From: Diadema setosum
Taxonomy: Eukaryota > Echinodermata > Echinoidea > Diadematoida > Diadematidae
DNA: 64,000 bases
Assembly (NCBI GenBank): GCA_033980235.1
Contig: CM067059.1
Coordinates: 23,268,494-23,332,493 of the forward strand
Direction of reading: 5' to 3'
Shown here: positions 43,864-57,200 of the stretch, in pieces
Layout of the letters: each line of letters begins with the position of its first letter
Numbering within the stretch: the first letter of the stretch is position 1
Notes under the pieces: generated by a model
The model's input: only the letters and a program-made list of their open reading frames with translations
Told to the model about the DNA's origin: nothing
Database searches by the model: none
Program-made: the position numbers and the translations under genes

Positions 43864-45274
43864 ATGCCTCCGCCATAATGCATGGTTCCCCTAATAGGTC
43901 TATAGTACCTACAATGTCTTGACAATGTGTGATGAGTTTCACATAATTGGCAAAAGATTAAAATGACAGGTTTGTCACAAATAAGTTAAATGTTTACGTT
44001 CCTTGAACTAGGTTTAATTGGATGGATGGCTATACTGCCAAAGAGCGCAGGTATTTGGGGATTTTAGGATTTGTACCTCAATTTTAACCCTTTTTAATAA
44101 GTCTATGCATTGATTAACTTTCCAGGTATGGAGAAAAAGTGTAATTTCACAATCAAATAGTATTTTTTTTTGCATTTTAACTTGGCCTTTGACCCTGGAC
44201 CTTTGACCATATGACCCTAAAATTCCCAAGAGAATCACTGTCAGGTATATTATGCATTATAGATACTGTACATTGTATGTACTATCATAAGTTTCATAAT
44301 GATACCTCGAGCCACTTTCGCGATATGGACGAAGAGATGAAATTTAGCACTTTCACTTGACCTTTGACCTTTGGGCAAGACACTTCCCAGAGAATCTCTA
44401 TTGGGTTATACATGTATATATCAAGTTTCAAGAAAAATCCAGCAAGTATTGCATTTAGATATGAGAAAAAAAGTGAAATTTTGAAGAATTGACCTTGACC
44501 TTTGACCCATGACCCCCACATTCCTTAGATGATAACTGATTTGTAAGATTTGTAAGATTTGTAAGATTTTATTGACTCTATCGACCCCCTCTCGGGGTAT
44601 GAGAGTACAAACATATTTACAATGTATGAATACAAAAATATAAGTGATAATGTACATGTACGTGTGAAAATAACAGATATAAATAAATATGTTTACAAAA
44701 CAAGGCGTAAAGGACGTTTAACTACTCTACCACTACGTGTACAAACATTCACATCTACTTTACTTTCTACAAAAATACTGATAGTCAGTATATGCATATG
44801 TACTAAGTTCCATGAAGATAGCTTGAACCATTTCCAAGATATGGAGAAAAAAGTGACATTTTAATATTTTCACTTGACCTCTGACATTTGACTTTTGACC
44901 TCGTGACTCAAAACTCTCTCTGGAGAATCTTTATTTTGGTATTACATGTATACACAAAGTTTCAAGAAAAAACCTCCAGGCATTGCATAGATATGGGGGA
45001 AATAGCTAGTGAAATTTTGAGCATTTGACCTTGACCTTTTGACCTTTGACCTTGAGCATGTGCACCCAAAAGTTACAGTAATAGGCTCAACTTCGCCCAC
45101 TCATGCATATACATACCAAGGCTCATTAAGATACCTTAAACGGTTTTTTAGTTACGCTGTACACAAAATTCATTACGGACAGACGGAAGGACGGACGGAC
45201 GGGAGGATGGACGGACGGAAGGGCGGACAAGCCGAAGACATAATGCCTCCGGCGTCACTTCGTGGCGGAGGCAT
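43864..45274. mobile_element. Dispersed 1.4-kb repeat with GCCTCCGCC inverted ends
   Basis: The 12-bp ends ATGCCTCCGCCA (43864-43875) and TGGCGGAGGCAT (45263-45274) are inverted. Inside are about four diverged subrepeats, each with a TTTCAAGAAAAA segment, an AAGTGAAATTTTGA segment and TTGACCTTTGACC motifs. A GGACGGACGG tract sits near the right end. A second element with a TTTGTAAGA tandem tail (about 44540-44575) is nested in it. No transposase frame was found. Confidence 0.6.
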
Positions 45275-47430
45275 AATTATTATATGGCCTGATATTTCTA
45301 TACTGCATACGCATAATGAAGCAATAAATTCCCCGCACAGTCATGGTCGCATTATCCATGAACCACAGTCACACACGATCGTTCTGCCAAGAGTAGCTTT
45401 GTGGGTCAGAAGCATGTGGTTCCGATACCTGATTTTTGTCATATCGGTCATCGATCTCTTATACCGTAATCATCAAGTGCAGTCTCCAGCCACACTGACT
45501 GGTCTGGTTGAAATAGCAACTTCTGCCTTGGTGACTGACTGATGGGTGGTGAGTGAGAATTGACTTAGTCTAACATAATAACTATGTAATGTCATGAAAA
45601 GTTAAAATCAATTTACCGAATATACATTCACACAGACTATCATTGATTTCTAATTTGCCCACTGTACAAATTCACAAGCACTATTGAAACAATTATTTCA
45701 GCATATATAGTGATTATAATAATAAGACATATAACATCTATGTTGCAACATGAACAACATCCGATATACAGATAACATCGCATAACCACACAATAAGAAG
45801 AATGCGTTTACCACGTCATAGGCAAGCACCAATAATATTAAAGAAAAAGTGAAAACTATCAATATGACTGTAGCAATTAGTCTCTTATTGCATAGAACAC
45901 GATTTTAATATGACACTTGAATAAAAGTATAAATAGAGCAACGCAGTCCAGTGTATAAGACGACAGTCTTCTCCAATGCTTCTCCAAAGAATGTTATGGC
46001 ATTACGACGTATTTTAAACCTTATCTATAGATACGTCCTTTCCCCCTTCTGCTGAGCCAGAGCGCACAATCTTCGTTAACCTTTTGTGTGCCACGTTCAT
46101 ATGTCTGTGGTATTGTAATTAGTGTGTAAAATTTGTGCACGTTTGACTCATTAGCACAGAGGTTAAACAGCTGGTCATTCATAAATATGCAAACATAGCG
46201 ATGGTAAATATATTACACTTCAGAGCTCAAAGATTGTTATGTTGAAGTGCTTACACACTAAATTTTGAATGGACTTTTCTTGACAATATGTTCGGTTGAC
46301 ACAGTAAACTGTTGTACTCCGTCAAATCAACCCACATTGATCCGTGAGGTGGATATTTTCGGAGCGTCTCTCATTAATGCACACATATGAATTAGTACGC
46401 GCCCCACACTCGGACTCAAAATGATTATCTTTATAGTTATCATGATATTTATACACTGCTACCGTCATTCATCATTACTGCATTATTCGTCACTCTAATT
46501 GTCAAATCTTTTTTTTTTCTAAGAATATGCCCTGCATTACGCTTCTGCTGCTTGAATGCTTGAATTTCAAGAATGAGGAAGGATTTAATCTGTAATTGCA
46601 TGTATGCCATAGACAAAGGAGACACAGTAAAACTACTTTAAGTACATTGTATATACAAGAATCTATGTTTCAACCACACAAAACCACGCATAGAAGACAG
46701 CTGTTCTATCACTACAGCTGTATATTTAGTATTGCCTATTACATGTATTTCGAAACACCTACACAACAAACAGTTTCACCATTGTATATTGCACGGCCTG
46801 TCGTCACCATCCCTGACTCAGCACACAGGGGCAAGATATTCCCCACATCCTGCCAAAATCATGAGCTCCTAAAAGTGTCGCAATTTCGCATCTTGAAAAT
46901 GCATTGCTATAAGCATAAAACAATACTGCTTATACGTTGAACAACAGAGAGAGAGAGAGAGAAAAAAAAAAGACCGAGCCCCGGGGGGGGGGGGGGGGGG
47001 GGGATTAAAAAAAAAAACAGGCATCCCCTCAACGTTTTCGAAATTTCAGCATTATTGTTTGCCTTGATTCAACTATAGAAGAAATTATGCTCCCTTAACA
47101 AATCTGACTCATCCATAAAAAACGTATAAAAATAAATGCTATCAATTTCGATCAGAATGACGTTATATAGATGTGGTATGAGCAAAGCACTTTCGTGAAT
47201 GGACATGCTGTTATTTTCGTCTGCCCATAACAATTATGACAGGCAAAGAAATCTTACTTCTATACTTTAACAATTAATGCCTGACGGGAGATAGCAATGT
47301 AAGTGGCGTCAAAGTTAGATAAAATTAGTTAGGTTGCTGAAAGTGTCTCGTTACCTACCTATGGAGGAGGAAAAAAAAAGTATTAAAGGCAAGAAAATAT
47401 ATGTATCTCCGCGTATTGGCAGTACTAGAA

Positions 47431-47684
47431 ATAGCAATGATAATGTCACAACAGAGATATGCATTAAATGCCAATCTTGATTTTAATTTAAAATCCGAAT
47501 TTTCGGGGGTCCTCCCCCTTCGTCAGGGATGACAGTGCGAATGAATCTTCACAGTGATATCATATATTAAAATTCATTCGCACTGTCATCCCTGAAGGGG
47601 GAGGACCCCCGAATATTCGGATTTTTAATTAAAATCAAGATTGGTATTTAATGCATTCCTCTGTTGTGACATTATTATTGCTAT
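47431..47684. repeat. Long hairpin, about 115-bp arms and 25-base loop
   Basis: 47431-47546 pairs with 47572-47684 with few mismatches; the loop is 47547-47571. There is no open frame. It probably is a foldback element, and the right arm runs into a TA microsatellite. Confidence 0.8.
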
Positions 47685-48227
47685 ATATATATATATACAG
47701 TATATCCTTAATATTTGAGAAACATAATGGAACGAAAGAAACCATTTTTCTTTTTGTTATAAAAGGTAGGCCTACCTATAGAGTGCCATTTTTTATTTAT
47801 ATCGCCTTGTCAATGAAGAGAACATATTGTAAGAGTCAGGTTTAAATTTCAATCAAAGCCATTTTCATTCACGTTTGTCATGAATGAGTGCAAACGTGAG
47901 ATTAATTGAGTCGTCTGAAATTTTGGTGATACAGTGTATTTGTGTAATCATCTGTTTTTACATAATGGTGACCGTTATGGGAAAATTGTATTGTAGAAAA
48001 TGATGCCATGATAATTGACTTCGAGAAACACGTGTTATGATAAGCCTCTGATATCAAAAAATAATTGTTTGATATCGGGTTTATAAACAAGGTATATTGA
48101 GCATGCAAAGTAGATTATCAACCATACTAATGAAAAATGAGGTATGATCAGCAATTTCTACTCACAGTTCATAATAATGTGTTGATGAATAGTTCATTTA
48201 AGAAAATCAAGTAGGACTACTCCTTAA

Positions 48228-48790
48228 AGGGGAAATCCAGGCCATTTTCATAATTTCACATCACGAAGCACATAAATCGATAGCTCCATGTTTAGATTTG
48301 TGGAATCATTTTTTTTCCTTGAGCAGAATACTAGCACTCTGAAAAACTCAAACAATAACTGACCAAGGATGATGACATATATTATAGCAGCTTTACCAGA
48401 CGAATTGGGCATGCATGACTGGGGGCTCACTATAAGAATGCATGCATGCAAGAAGGTTCACATATTTCAGAAAAATAGCAGTGCAATTCCATTAAGCATG
48501 TACAATACCACCTTCTTAACAAGGTCACCCGTGTACAATTTATGTATGTTTTCATCTTCTTCTTTTTTGTTCTGATCCCTTGAGCCCCCACCCATCTATT
48601 CTTACGGATTATTGACGCTGCTATGATTATGTCATCATCCTTGCATGCCCATAGTGATGATAAGTTATGAGTTTTTTCTTATTCCTTATCCCAATCACTG
48701 TAAGTTCTGATCAAAACTCTGTAACCAGTTTAACCAATTTAAAATTGTTCTAAATAAAAGCAAAGTCTGAAAATCAGCCGGAGTTTTCCT
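48228..48790. mobile_element. TTAA-flanked inverted-repeat element, 563 bp
   Basis: TTAA at 48224-48227 and 48791-48794 flank AGGGGAAATCC at the left and a GGAGTTTTCCT end at the right. It is non-coding and sits just downstream of the SRCR gene stop. Confidence 0.6.
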
Positions 48791-48902
48791 TTAAGTTATA
48801 TTAAGACACTCTCTGCGTGTTGATTTCAATTTGAAATGCAACAACGTCCAAGGTTGCACTGAAATATTATTTATGTGTAGCTATTTTGCGTGTTTCACAT
48901 TA

Positions 48903-49237
48903 TCATATGCAAACGGGTTCTGCCGCCTCGGCGGCTGCCGAATCCGGAGACACAGACTCGTATGTTGGTGGAGCCTCCTTAGACTTTGGCGACGGCTCAA
49001 CGTAAGCTGGCGGAGAAGAGGACGCTTCTGTTGACGCAACTTCTACTCGTGCCGAATTCGTTGACTGCACGTAAGTTGCGCTAGTGGACACTGCGCCATT
49101 GGCAGTTGTTGCGGAGCCCGTGTTCCGATGACTTCGCCAGCAGCAGTAAATTATCAGACTCAGCGGTATCACGACCGCCATACTGATCAGTATGATCTCC
49201 CACGCACCTGGACCGGACCCGTATGAATCTGGAGAGT
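48903..49237 (-). CDS. SRCR receptor last exon: transmembrane helix and PPxY tail
   Basis: A helix AWEIILISMAVVIPLSLII is followed by YCCW and a basic residue (stop-transfer; the two cysteines could be acylated). The Ser/Ala/Glu-rich tail carries SPPAYVE and APPTYES, both WW-domain (NEDD4-type) ligand motifs. Confidence 0.88.
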
Positions 49238-49551
49238 CTATTTTAAAGAATTATACACAGACAATACACTTGTGTGTTAATTCTCAGCATCATGTGGTTA
49301 CTAATTCTGAGAAACGTTCGAGAAAAGTCTTCACTGGCTTCTGTGAGATGATTCAGCCACTTCCATTGTTTTGATGACTATGCAAGCATTGTACAGACAA
49401 ATTGAAACAAGGAAAACTGAATGATGTATATATATATATATAGCAGGCCTACAATATAACAGTAGACCCTATGTTTTGAGCTTTCCACACGAAGGAAAAT
49501 ACTCATTCAGTAAATTGGCTGTTCTGGGTCTATTTAGTGCAGATATCATGC

Positions 49552-49605
<54 letters not shown>

Positions 49606-52600
49606 TATAATTCATGTATTTATAATTTATATGTTTAATTTATATTTTAATTTATTCAAAGCTTGGCCGAATGATCGGTCCGTGTCTGTTCGTCGGGGAC
49701 ATATTCCGTGGAGACTATACGTCTGGCTTCACGGATCCCCTTGTCTGCGGAGGAGAGTGATAACGTCAATAAAAATAAAATACTCCAACAGACAGACGGA
49801 TCTTTCTGTCTAATATAAAGCGTGCTCAGTTTAAGACAGGGTGATTGTCGGACAGTAGAGGACAGAACGAAGTAAACTGTATGACTGAGCGGTGAGATAC
49901 TGAATGAGTATTCTCCTTGCACACTAAAACGTGTAGTTTTAAGCTCTTCACCTACATGTGTGTTTTCTTCTCTTCCTTGTGAGGTGCCCACATACTAGGT
50001 TCTACAAGCACAGTCTTTTGAGTGGGTACCTCCTTTTTCATAGAATGTGTATAAATAATTATGTTCGCATGACTACAGATATGAACATGTTATTCCTTGT
50101 TTCCCGAAAAAAAAAAAAAAATCGCCTCGAGATAACAAATATCAAAGTAATAGTCACCAGCAAGTCATAACATTATTCTAATATCGCGCAGTTTATGGAA
50201 TTTCACGATAAGCATGGTTTTCTTGTTTTTAAGATTTAGTATTATATGACTTCTCTTACCCGAATTGAAGGATAAGTGGGGCAGCTCGCCCACACACGTA
50301 ATGATAGTGAGATCATCGTCCCTACTGCAGTAGGGCGCCCTCTTCCACGCCGCATGGCCACACTCGAAGAGCTTGTCGATGTTGTCATCCTCGTATGTAG
50401 CGCAGTGCGAGATATCGAACCAAACCTGGGGAGATGGCCATTCAACGTCATCCATCTCGTAGCTGTACAGAATTCGCGAACTTTCCGTGTCAGAGTGGCC
50501 CAGTTCCTTGCACAATATCTGACATACAGAGGAAGTGGAGAAAGAGAGAAAAACAAAACAAGCATTTAAAGCGAAAGAGTCACATAAAACAAAAGAATTT
50601 TCAGAAGAAAGGCGAGCATTTTGCCCCCCCCCCCCCCCCCCGGACGTTACGCGTAATTATTCCGCGACGCGTGATGCTCTCGCCGCGACATTTCATGAAT
50701 TTTTTTCTTTCAAGTATCGCGCAACTTTTGAGACCAAATTTGTCGCTCCCTGGCATACCGTTTTGAAGCCACGCCCATTTGAAAAAAATCCGCCGACCCA
50801 AAAATTGCTCTAAAACACGATTTTGAGTACAAATCCAATGTAAAATGTGTTTTTGCAATCAATTCATGTACCGGGTAAAAATAAATATTTTCACTTTCAA
50901 TGGCATATAATGATTTATTTTTAGCCTGATTATGCTTTAAAAAGTTTCTGCGACAAATTTTGACAAAAACAACAAAAACTAAAAATCAATAACAAAGAAA
51001 TACATAAGAGATTCAGTAATCAATGAAATACATAAGAAATAATTATGAAGCCGAATTTTTACTTCAATATTATTATTGAGGATATTGAAAAGAATGTGTT
51101 CACCAAAAAGTAGAAGTCTTGGAGCTTTATTTCTTTATTTATAGGCAAAAAAATATATATGTTTGCATAAATTAGCAAAAAATTAACATAAAATACATAA
51201 ATCAAAAACTGGAAAATCAAACTATACAGTCTTGTAGATTACATTGGCCTCTACCTAAGTACAAATTTTCGCGATCCACGCCCAAGATCTGAAGGGGGGG
51301 GGGGGGGGAAGCCCCCCCCCCCCCCCCCCCATGGTTTCAAGTCCCTCAAAAAACCCGGTGGGATTAGGGCTAAATAATTATGTATCTGATAAATTTAAAG
51401 CCATTCATAATTCTGTTCATGCAAATTAACTGCGACTAGAATTGAAAAAAGGCGACTTACTTCCGTATCGCGGAAATACACGTCACACACAGCTCCCCAC
51501 ATACCGTCGTGGTATATCTGTACGATGCCGTACCGCTTGTTGACTCTCCCGGTCTCAGTCAGTAACCTGACAGGATGGTTCGCGACACTCTCTGCGTGAC
51601 AGAAAATACAGAATGATAAACAATTCAGGAGAGTCAGACAGAAACATCATATTTTGCTGTAGGTTTTTTTTTTTTTTTCATTTTCCTCTCAAAGACAAAC
51701 CTTCCAAGAAATTATTCTTTTATTCTCCTTTAATTTTCGAGCTACGTTAACACATCAACTTCGACCAGAGTACTGGAGTGAAAGTAAACGAGGCAGCATG
51801 CCCTTATTATTTTTATTGCCTCGAACTTGGAAGTTCATATCAAGGATGGATAGATATAAAGTTTAGGATTGTTTGTTATAGGAATACACAAAAGGGAATG
51901 CGCAAAGACGTTCTCCATTCATTTCATTTAATGTCATGAAGAAGTTATTGAAGCCATGAATTATTAATAATTCGTCATGGTGACGATGATCAGTTCTTTA
52001 GTTTTGCTGAAAGAGGTACGGATTATCGTTACTTTGGTATCATCGATGTAAGTAATGTCCATGTACACACACAAACTTTGTATTATTACAGTACCACTCT
52101 GATCAAAAAAGTGTTTCGTATCATATCTACGGATTACATGTCAGGCAGAGACAGAATGAGGCAAAGACACCGTAATACTTAATCGATTTCTCATTTAGGG
52201 ACGGTGTCCGTTTGGAGAGGTGGTTCTTGTTACTTTTATGCTTCATATATCGAGGAATGCCTTTTGCAACAATGTTTCGATTTTCATTCCTTTTCTTTTT
52301 TTTTCTTTCTCCCTCATTTCTATGTCTTTATTCCCACTTATATTCGCTATTTTACCTTTTCTCAATAACGTTCATAATGCTGTTCTGTTCTGTATGGCAA
52401 TTCATGACACATGTGCTGTAATTATGTCACAGATTTAAACGTGGAATGATATTGTTGAATTTGTAGAAACTATAGATATAGTGAGTATTATATTTGTATG
52501 CATTGCTAAAAATATTGTATATGATGCTATACAGAGAATAAGTAAATCAAATCAAATCAAATGAAGTATGAACACGGTTACCATATGGGTAGCAGATGAT

Positions 52601-54258
52601 GGCAACTTCATCTTCGTGTGTTCTTGAACTTTGTCCATCTACTACATCTATTTCATGACAGTCGTTAATCCGAAGTTCATCACCAATGCAACCTAAATTT
52701 TCGATCAAGATTGGCAGAGTCCCGCGCGGGAATGACTTTCGGTCAAAGGTGTAGTCGGAATTGTATCCCGCGTAACCCATTTGCCGACAGATCACATTGC
52801 GGGTGCTGTAGGTTACGTAGCCATCTGTTATCACTCCCCAACGTCCGGCCAAGAAAACTTCCACACGCCCCTGCTCGGAGTACTTGCTGCCGGCGAATCT
52901 TATGTCATAGTCTGAGTGCCAAAGAAATACCGGTGAAAGAATCATACTAAGATCTCGACAGACAGTGACAGAACACAACAAGAGCAATACATAGATAAAG
53001 AATGTAACTTTTCTATTGACACCACGAACGTAGTCACGATATGGAAGGAGAGTAAGACGAGACAATGAGAATGAGCGATAGCGGGAATGAGAACAAAGGG
53101 AAAATCTCGTTAGATTCACACAACTATAAACACATATATGATTATGTAAAACGAAGGAAATTCACAAAAGAACGAATGTCTTATGCTAGAGTCACACACG
53201 GCCGAATTTCGTACCGGGTCCATAAGAATTAAATCTCTACGGTGCGAACCGGGTCGATACGGTTTTAATTCCTTGGACCCGGTTCGAAATCCGGCCGTAT
53301 GTGACTGAAGCATAGTTAATTTACCCTCCATTCCGGGACTAATCCGGCTCATATTCACCCTCATCAAATCCGTTTTTTCACCCGGCCGTGTGTGACTTTA
53401 GCATTAGGCAGTGAATAACAGATACCGCAATTCGCAGAATTTACCTTTTGGAGGTCCACATGTGACCTGGGCAATCTGATTACTGTCACACTTGGTGATG
53501 CTCCGGGTCGTGAAGGGGCAGTCGCTTAGCTGTGTTTCCGTTCCATCGCACTGGTAGTCCCTGAAGAAAATCTTTCCCGACACCGAGCCAAGAGATACCA
53601 ACTTGGTGCTGTTGCCATGTGCATATCCTGACTGGCGACAGATCACGGCTGCCTCCTTTTCTCCCCAGTCCTGGTCGCAGATCAAACCGGAAATAGTGTC
53701 TTCTCGGTATCTTACGATCCCGTCTCGAGAGCTTGATCCACTAAGTAATTCAACCACAGTGGACGGCACTGCATGTTGCAAATTTGGTGCATGAAAGAAT
53801 ATACACGATTGGAAAAAAATGTAGCCTACAAATTAAACAGAAAGTGAGGGTCATGAGTGCGATGGTAAGATTTCGCACGAGGAGAAGCTGAACTGAATGA
53901 CATCTTTCACTGAATGCAGTGCAACACCTAGAACGGTGAACAAAACTGCAAATCGACAAGTTTTATGAAATGATTAGCAGTCACTGGGAAAAATGCATGG
54001 TTGGTGAAGTAATCGTGTGCTGTAAAGACAATAACGGCAATCTGGCGACCCTGCTAGCTGTTAACTTACATGCAGAAGTTACATCAAGCACCGATCTGCA
54101 AGTTATTCCCCTCTCCTGCATGATCTTAATATATTCTTAGATAATGTTGGCTTGACATATACATTTCTGATGACACCCTGATGGCCACCGAGCCACTGGT
54201 AATAATGTACCCTCGACCCTTGTTAATACGCTGATGCCTTGCAGGATCTACTCTGACC

Positions 54259-54291
<33 letters not shown>

Positions 54292-57200
54292 GCAATCGGG
54301 AACTTTCATAGTTGTCTTTGAAGGAATTAACGAAAGTTTGATTGTCTTTTGAAATAAGATAATCAGATGGAAATTTGTCACATTTCAATCGACTTTCATA
54401 GAATGAGTAGAGCGCCGTGTACCATTATTAACTTACCGTTACACACTACGCCTGCCATCTGAGCAGACTCGGCATTACAGTTCTCATTGTTGGCCCATCC
54501 ACTTGACGGACAGTCGAAAAGACTAGCCTCACTTCCGTTACATTGCAAACCATCTAGTAACACAGCTGGTCTACCGACACTAGGCACTGCCTTTATCGAG
54601 CGAGCTCCAAGTGGATGTCCCAACTGTCTACAGAATACGTGCGCGTCTCCGATGCTCCACTCGTGTGTGCAGATCGTCCCCCACGTGCTTCCATAGAACA
54701 CCTCCACTCGACCCTCATCCGGGTACCCTCCGTCCACCATACGAACGGCTATAATTATGTATCATACATGGAGCATGATATAAGACCATTACGATAAAAT
54801 GAAAGAGGATGTGTATGGAGAAACTGACTGGAACATAATATAATACCATTACGATAAAATATGGATGAGGTTGTGTATAGAGAAACTGACTTGTAGATTA
54901 AAAAAAAAAGACAGCAGCAGTGAAGAAGACTGGCACAGACTCTCTATTCTTCTAGGCTCTCTCCAAAGCTTCTACTATCAAACCTGAAACTATTGAATTT
55001 AAAACGCAAGAGTGGAACTAATGAACACAAGAGACCCGGGGGTCACGCGCTCACCTGAGTATCGCAATTTCACCTTCCATGCATTCTTGCACACTCTTAC
55101 CTGAGAACATTGGAAACTTAGGTCTGCATATGGATCCCCCCCCCTCAATTCCAGGGTGTGGGGGGGGGGGGGGGGGAGGCAGCCCTGGATCTGCAATGAA
55201 CAAACTTGGAACTAAAGTCATCAATGTACAAACTCATGGTATTAACTTTGCTTTATCATTTCTGGTTCTGGGGTAGAAGATTTTAAATATTCCTTAATGT
55301 GGTGGTGGGGGGGGGGGGGGGGGTGGTGGAGCCCCTAGGGGCCCCAAGAGGGACATGGTGCCCGTTTGAAGGAATTGAGATTCTATCCCCCTAGGGATGC
55401 TACCTGCTAAGTTTGGTCAAAATTCATCATGAGGTTTTCAAGAAGAAGATGAACATGTACAATTCAGGCTCCATTACAACTGTAGGACTTCTCCCCATCC
55501 CAACTCCTGTGTCCCAAGGGGGGCATCCCTGATTCCGCCAACCCCATGACCAAACTTGAAACTACAATCATCAATGTACTAACTCATAATATCATCTAAG
55601 CTCTATCACTTCTGCTTCTAGAGAAGATTTGTAAGAATTTCTCAATTTTAGGGGGTTTGGGCCCCCTGGGGGCCCCAGGTGGGCCATGGTGCCCATTTGT
55701 ACAAATTGAGATCCTATCCCCCTAGGGATGCTACCTACCAAGTTTGGTGAAAATCAGACATGGCGATCTCAAAGTGAAGATGAAAATGTACAATTTAGGT
55801 CCCATTTGGACCCTTCCCCATGCACCCCCTCCCCTGGGTCCCAAGGGGGAACCCCTGATTCCCCCATGAACAAACTTGAAACTACAGTCATCAATGTACT
55901 TACTCATAGTATCAACTAAGCCCTATCACTTCTGGTTCTAGAAGGTGGGCCATGGTGCCCATTTAAACAAATTGAGATCCTATCCCCCTAGGGATGCTAC
56001 CTGCCAAGTATGGGGAAAATCGGTCATGGAGTTCTCAAGAAGAAGATGAAAATGTAAAAAGTTTACTCACGACGGACGACGGGCGCCGGGCGAAGAGCGA
56101 TCGCAATAGCTCACTTGAGCCTTCGGCTCAGGAGAGCTAAATATGCATGTATGAAATAATTGTGCAGTATGCATACACTAATTAATCATTATCTCCGCGA
56201 CTTGTTTTTTTTTTTTTTTTCTTATTCTATAATTTTTAACTATTCCCTGTTAAAGTTCAAGGAGGCATAAACATCTATGGTTCTATAGTTCACATAAAAG
56301 GCTTCTGTTTCAATGTACTCCTTTATTTTTGATACACCAAATTTTTTATACTTTCGTAAGATTGCACAATTTCGACAAATCTTTTAATTGAATTTACTAA
56401 AATTCCAACTCATAAACTGCCAGGTCACTTTTAAGGACTAAAGTATAGCATTTCACTCTTATATAATTGACTTCTAATTTTTTCCCTGATTTTGTTAGGA
56501 ATTAAATTAATTAACCCGGTAGGACCTTTCATCAATTATTTCATAAATGTAAGGTAGAGGAATATGTGGTCAAATGCAGTGATGTCAATTCAGTAATTAC
56601 ATGAGGATGATTTCTTCGTTTGAAAACTGTAGATGGACTTGGTGGACTACTGGGGTTGGCTTATCAATCCGGAACAGAAAACGGCGTGGCGCTCACCTTT
56701 GGTCTTGCATATCACCCCGGCGTCTTCCGCGTGCGAACAGTCGTTAACACCCCACTCTTTCGTGACGCTGCAGTGCCTCAGGAGAGTCTTTTCCTCGGAA
56801 CAATACACCCCGTCGAGAACAATCGGGCCCGATCCTCGTCCAAAGCGGGGCTCCCCGGGAGAGGACGCTGAGTTAACTACGGCTTCCAAAGCATCAGGGT
56901 AACCAAGCTCACGGCACACGACCCGCGCATCGGCAATACCCCAGTTGTCATCACACACAGTTCCCCATTCACCAGATTCAGTGAGAACTTCAACTCGTCC
57001 CTCTGCAGGTGTCGAGCCGTTGACTAGTCGAAGGCTTCCTAGAAAGCAAAGTATTTAGGCCTATATGGACAAGCTGAATCCATTTGGAATTCGTTACGTG
57101 AAATAAAGATAGCATCCGCGATCAGAAACAATTAGACTTTAACATCACTATCACGGAAGAGTTCTTGATATGGATGAAGCATCAATAATTACACGATTAA

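Larger units (their letters stand above)
37705..48902. other. Intergenic region between ABCC10 (5' side) and the SRCR gene (3' side)
   Basis: No convincing coding exon was found. It should include the upstream exon or promoter of ABCC10; the only mildly CpG-rich stretches are about 40780-40870 and 41080-41340. The rest is simple repeats (TTTA, CTT, GTTT), degenerate telomere-like sequence (39672-39730), a 1.4-kb dispersed repeat (43864-45274), a large hairpin (47431-47684) and a TTAA-flanked element (48228-48790). Confidence 0.5.

Noticed and set aside
45039..45542. 167-codon plus-strand open frame
   Set aside because: The first half lies in the dispersed GACCTTTGACC/GGACGG repeat, and no domain or codon pattern supports coding.
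46596..46940. 114-codon plus-strand frame
   Set aside because: No recognisable domain, no exon neighbours and no conserved features. It is within what chance allows in this length of sequence.
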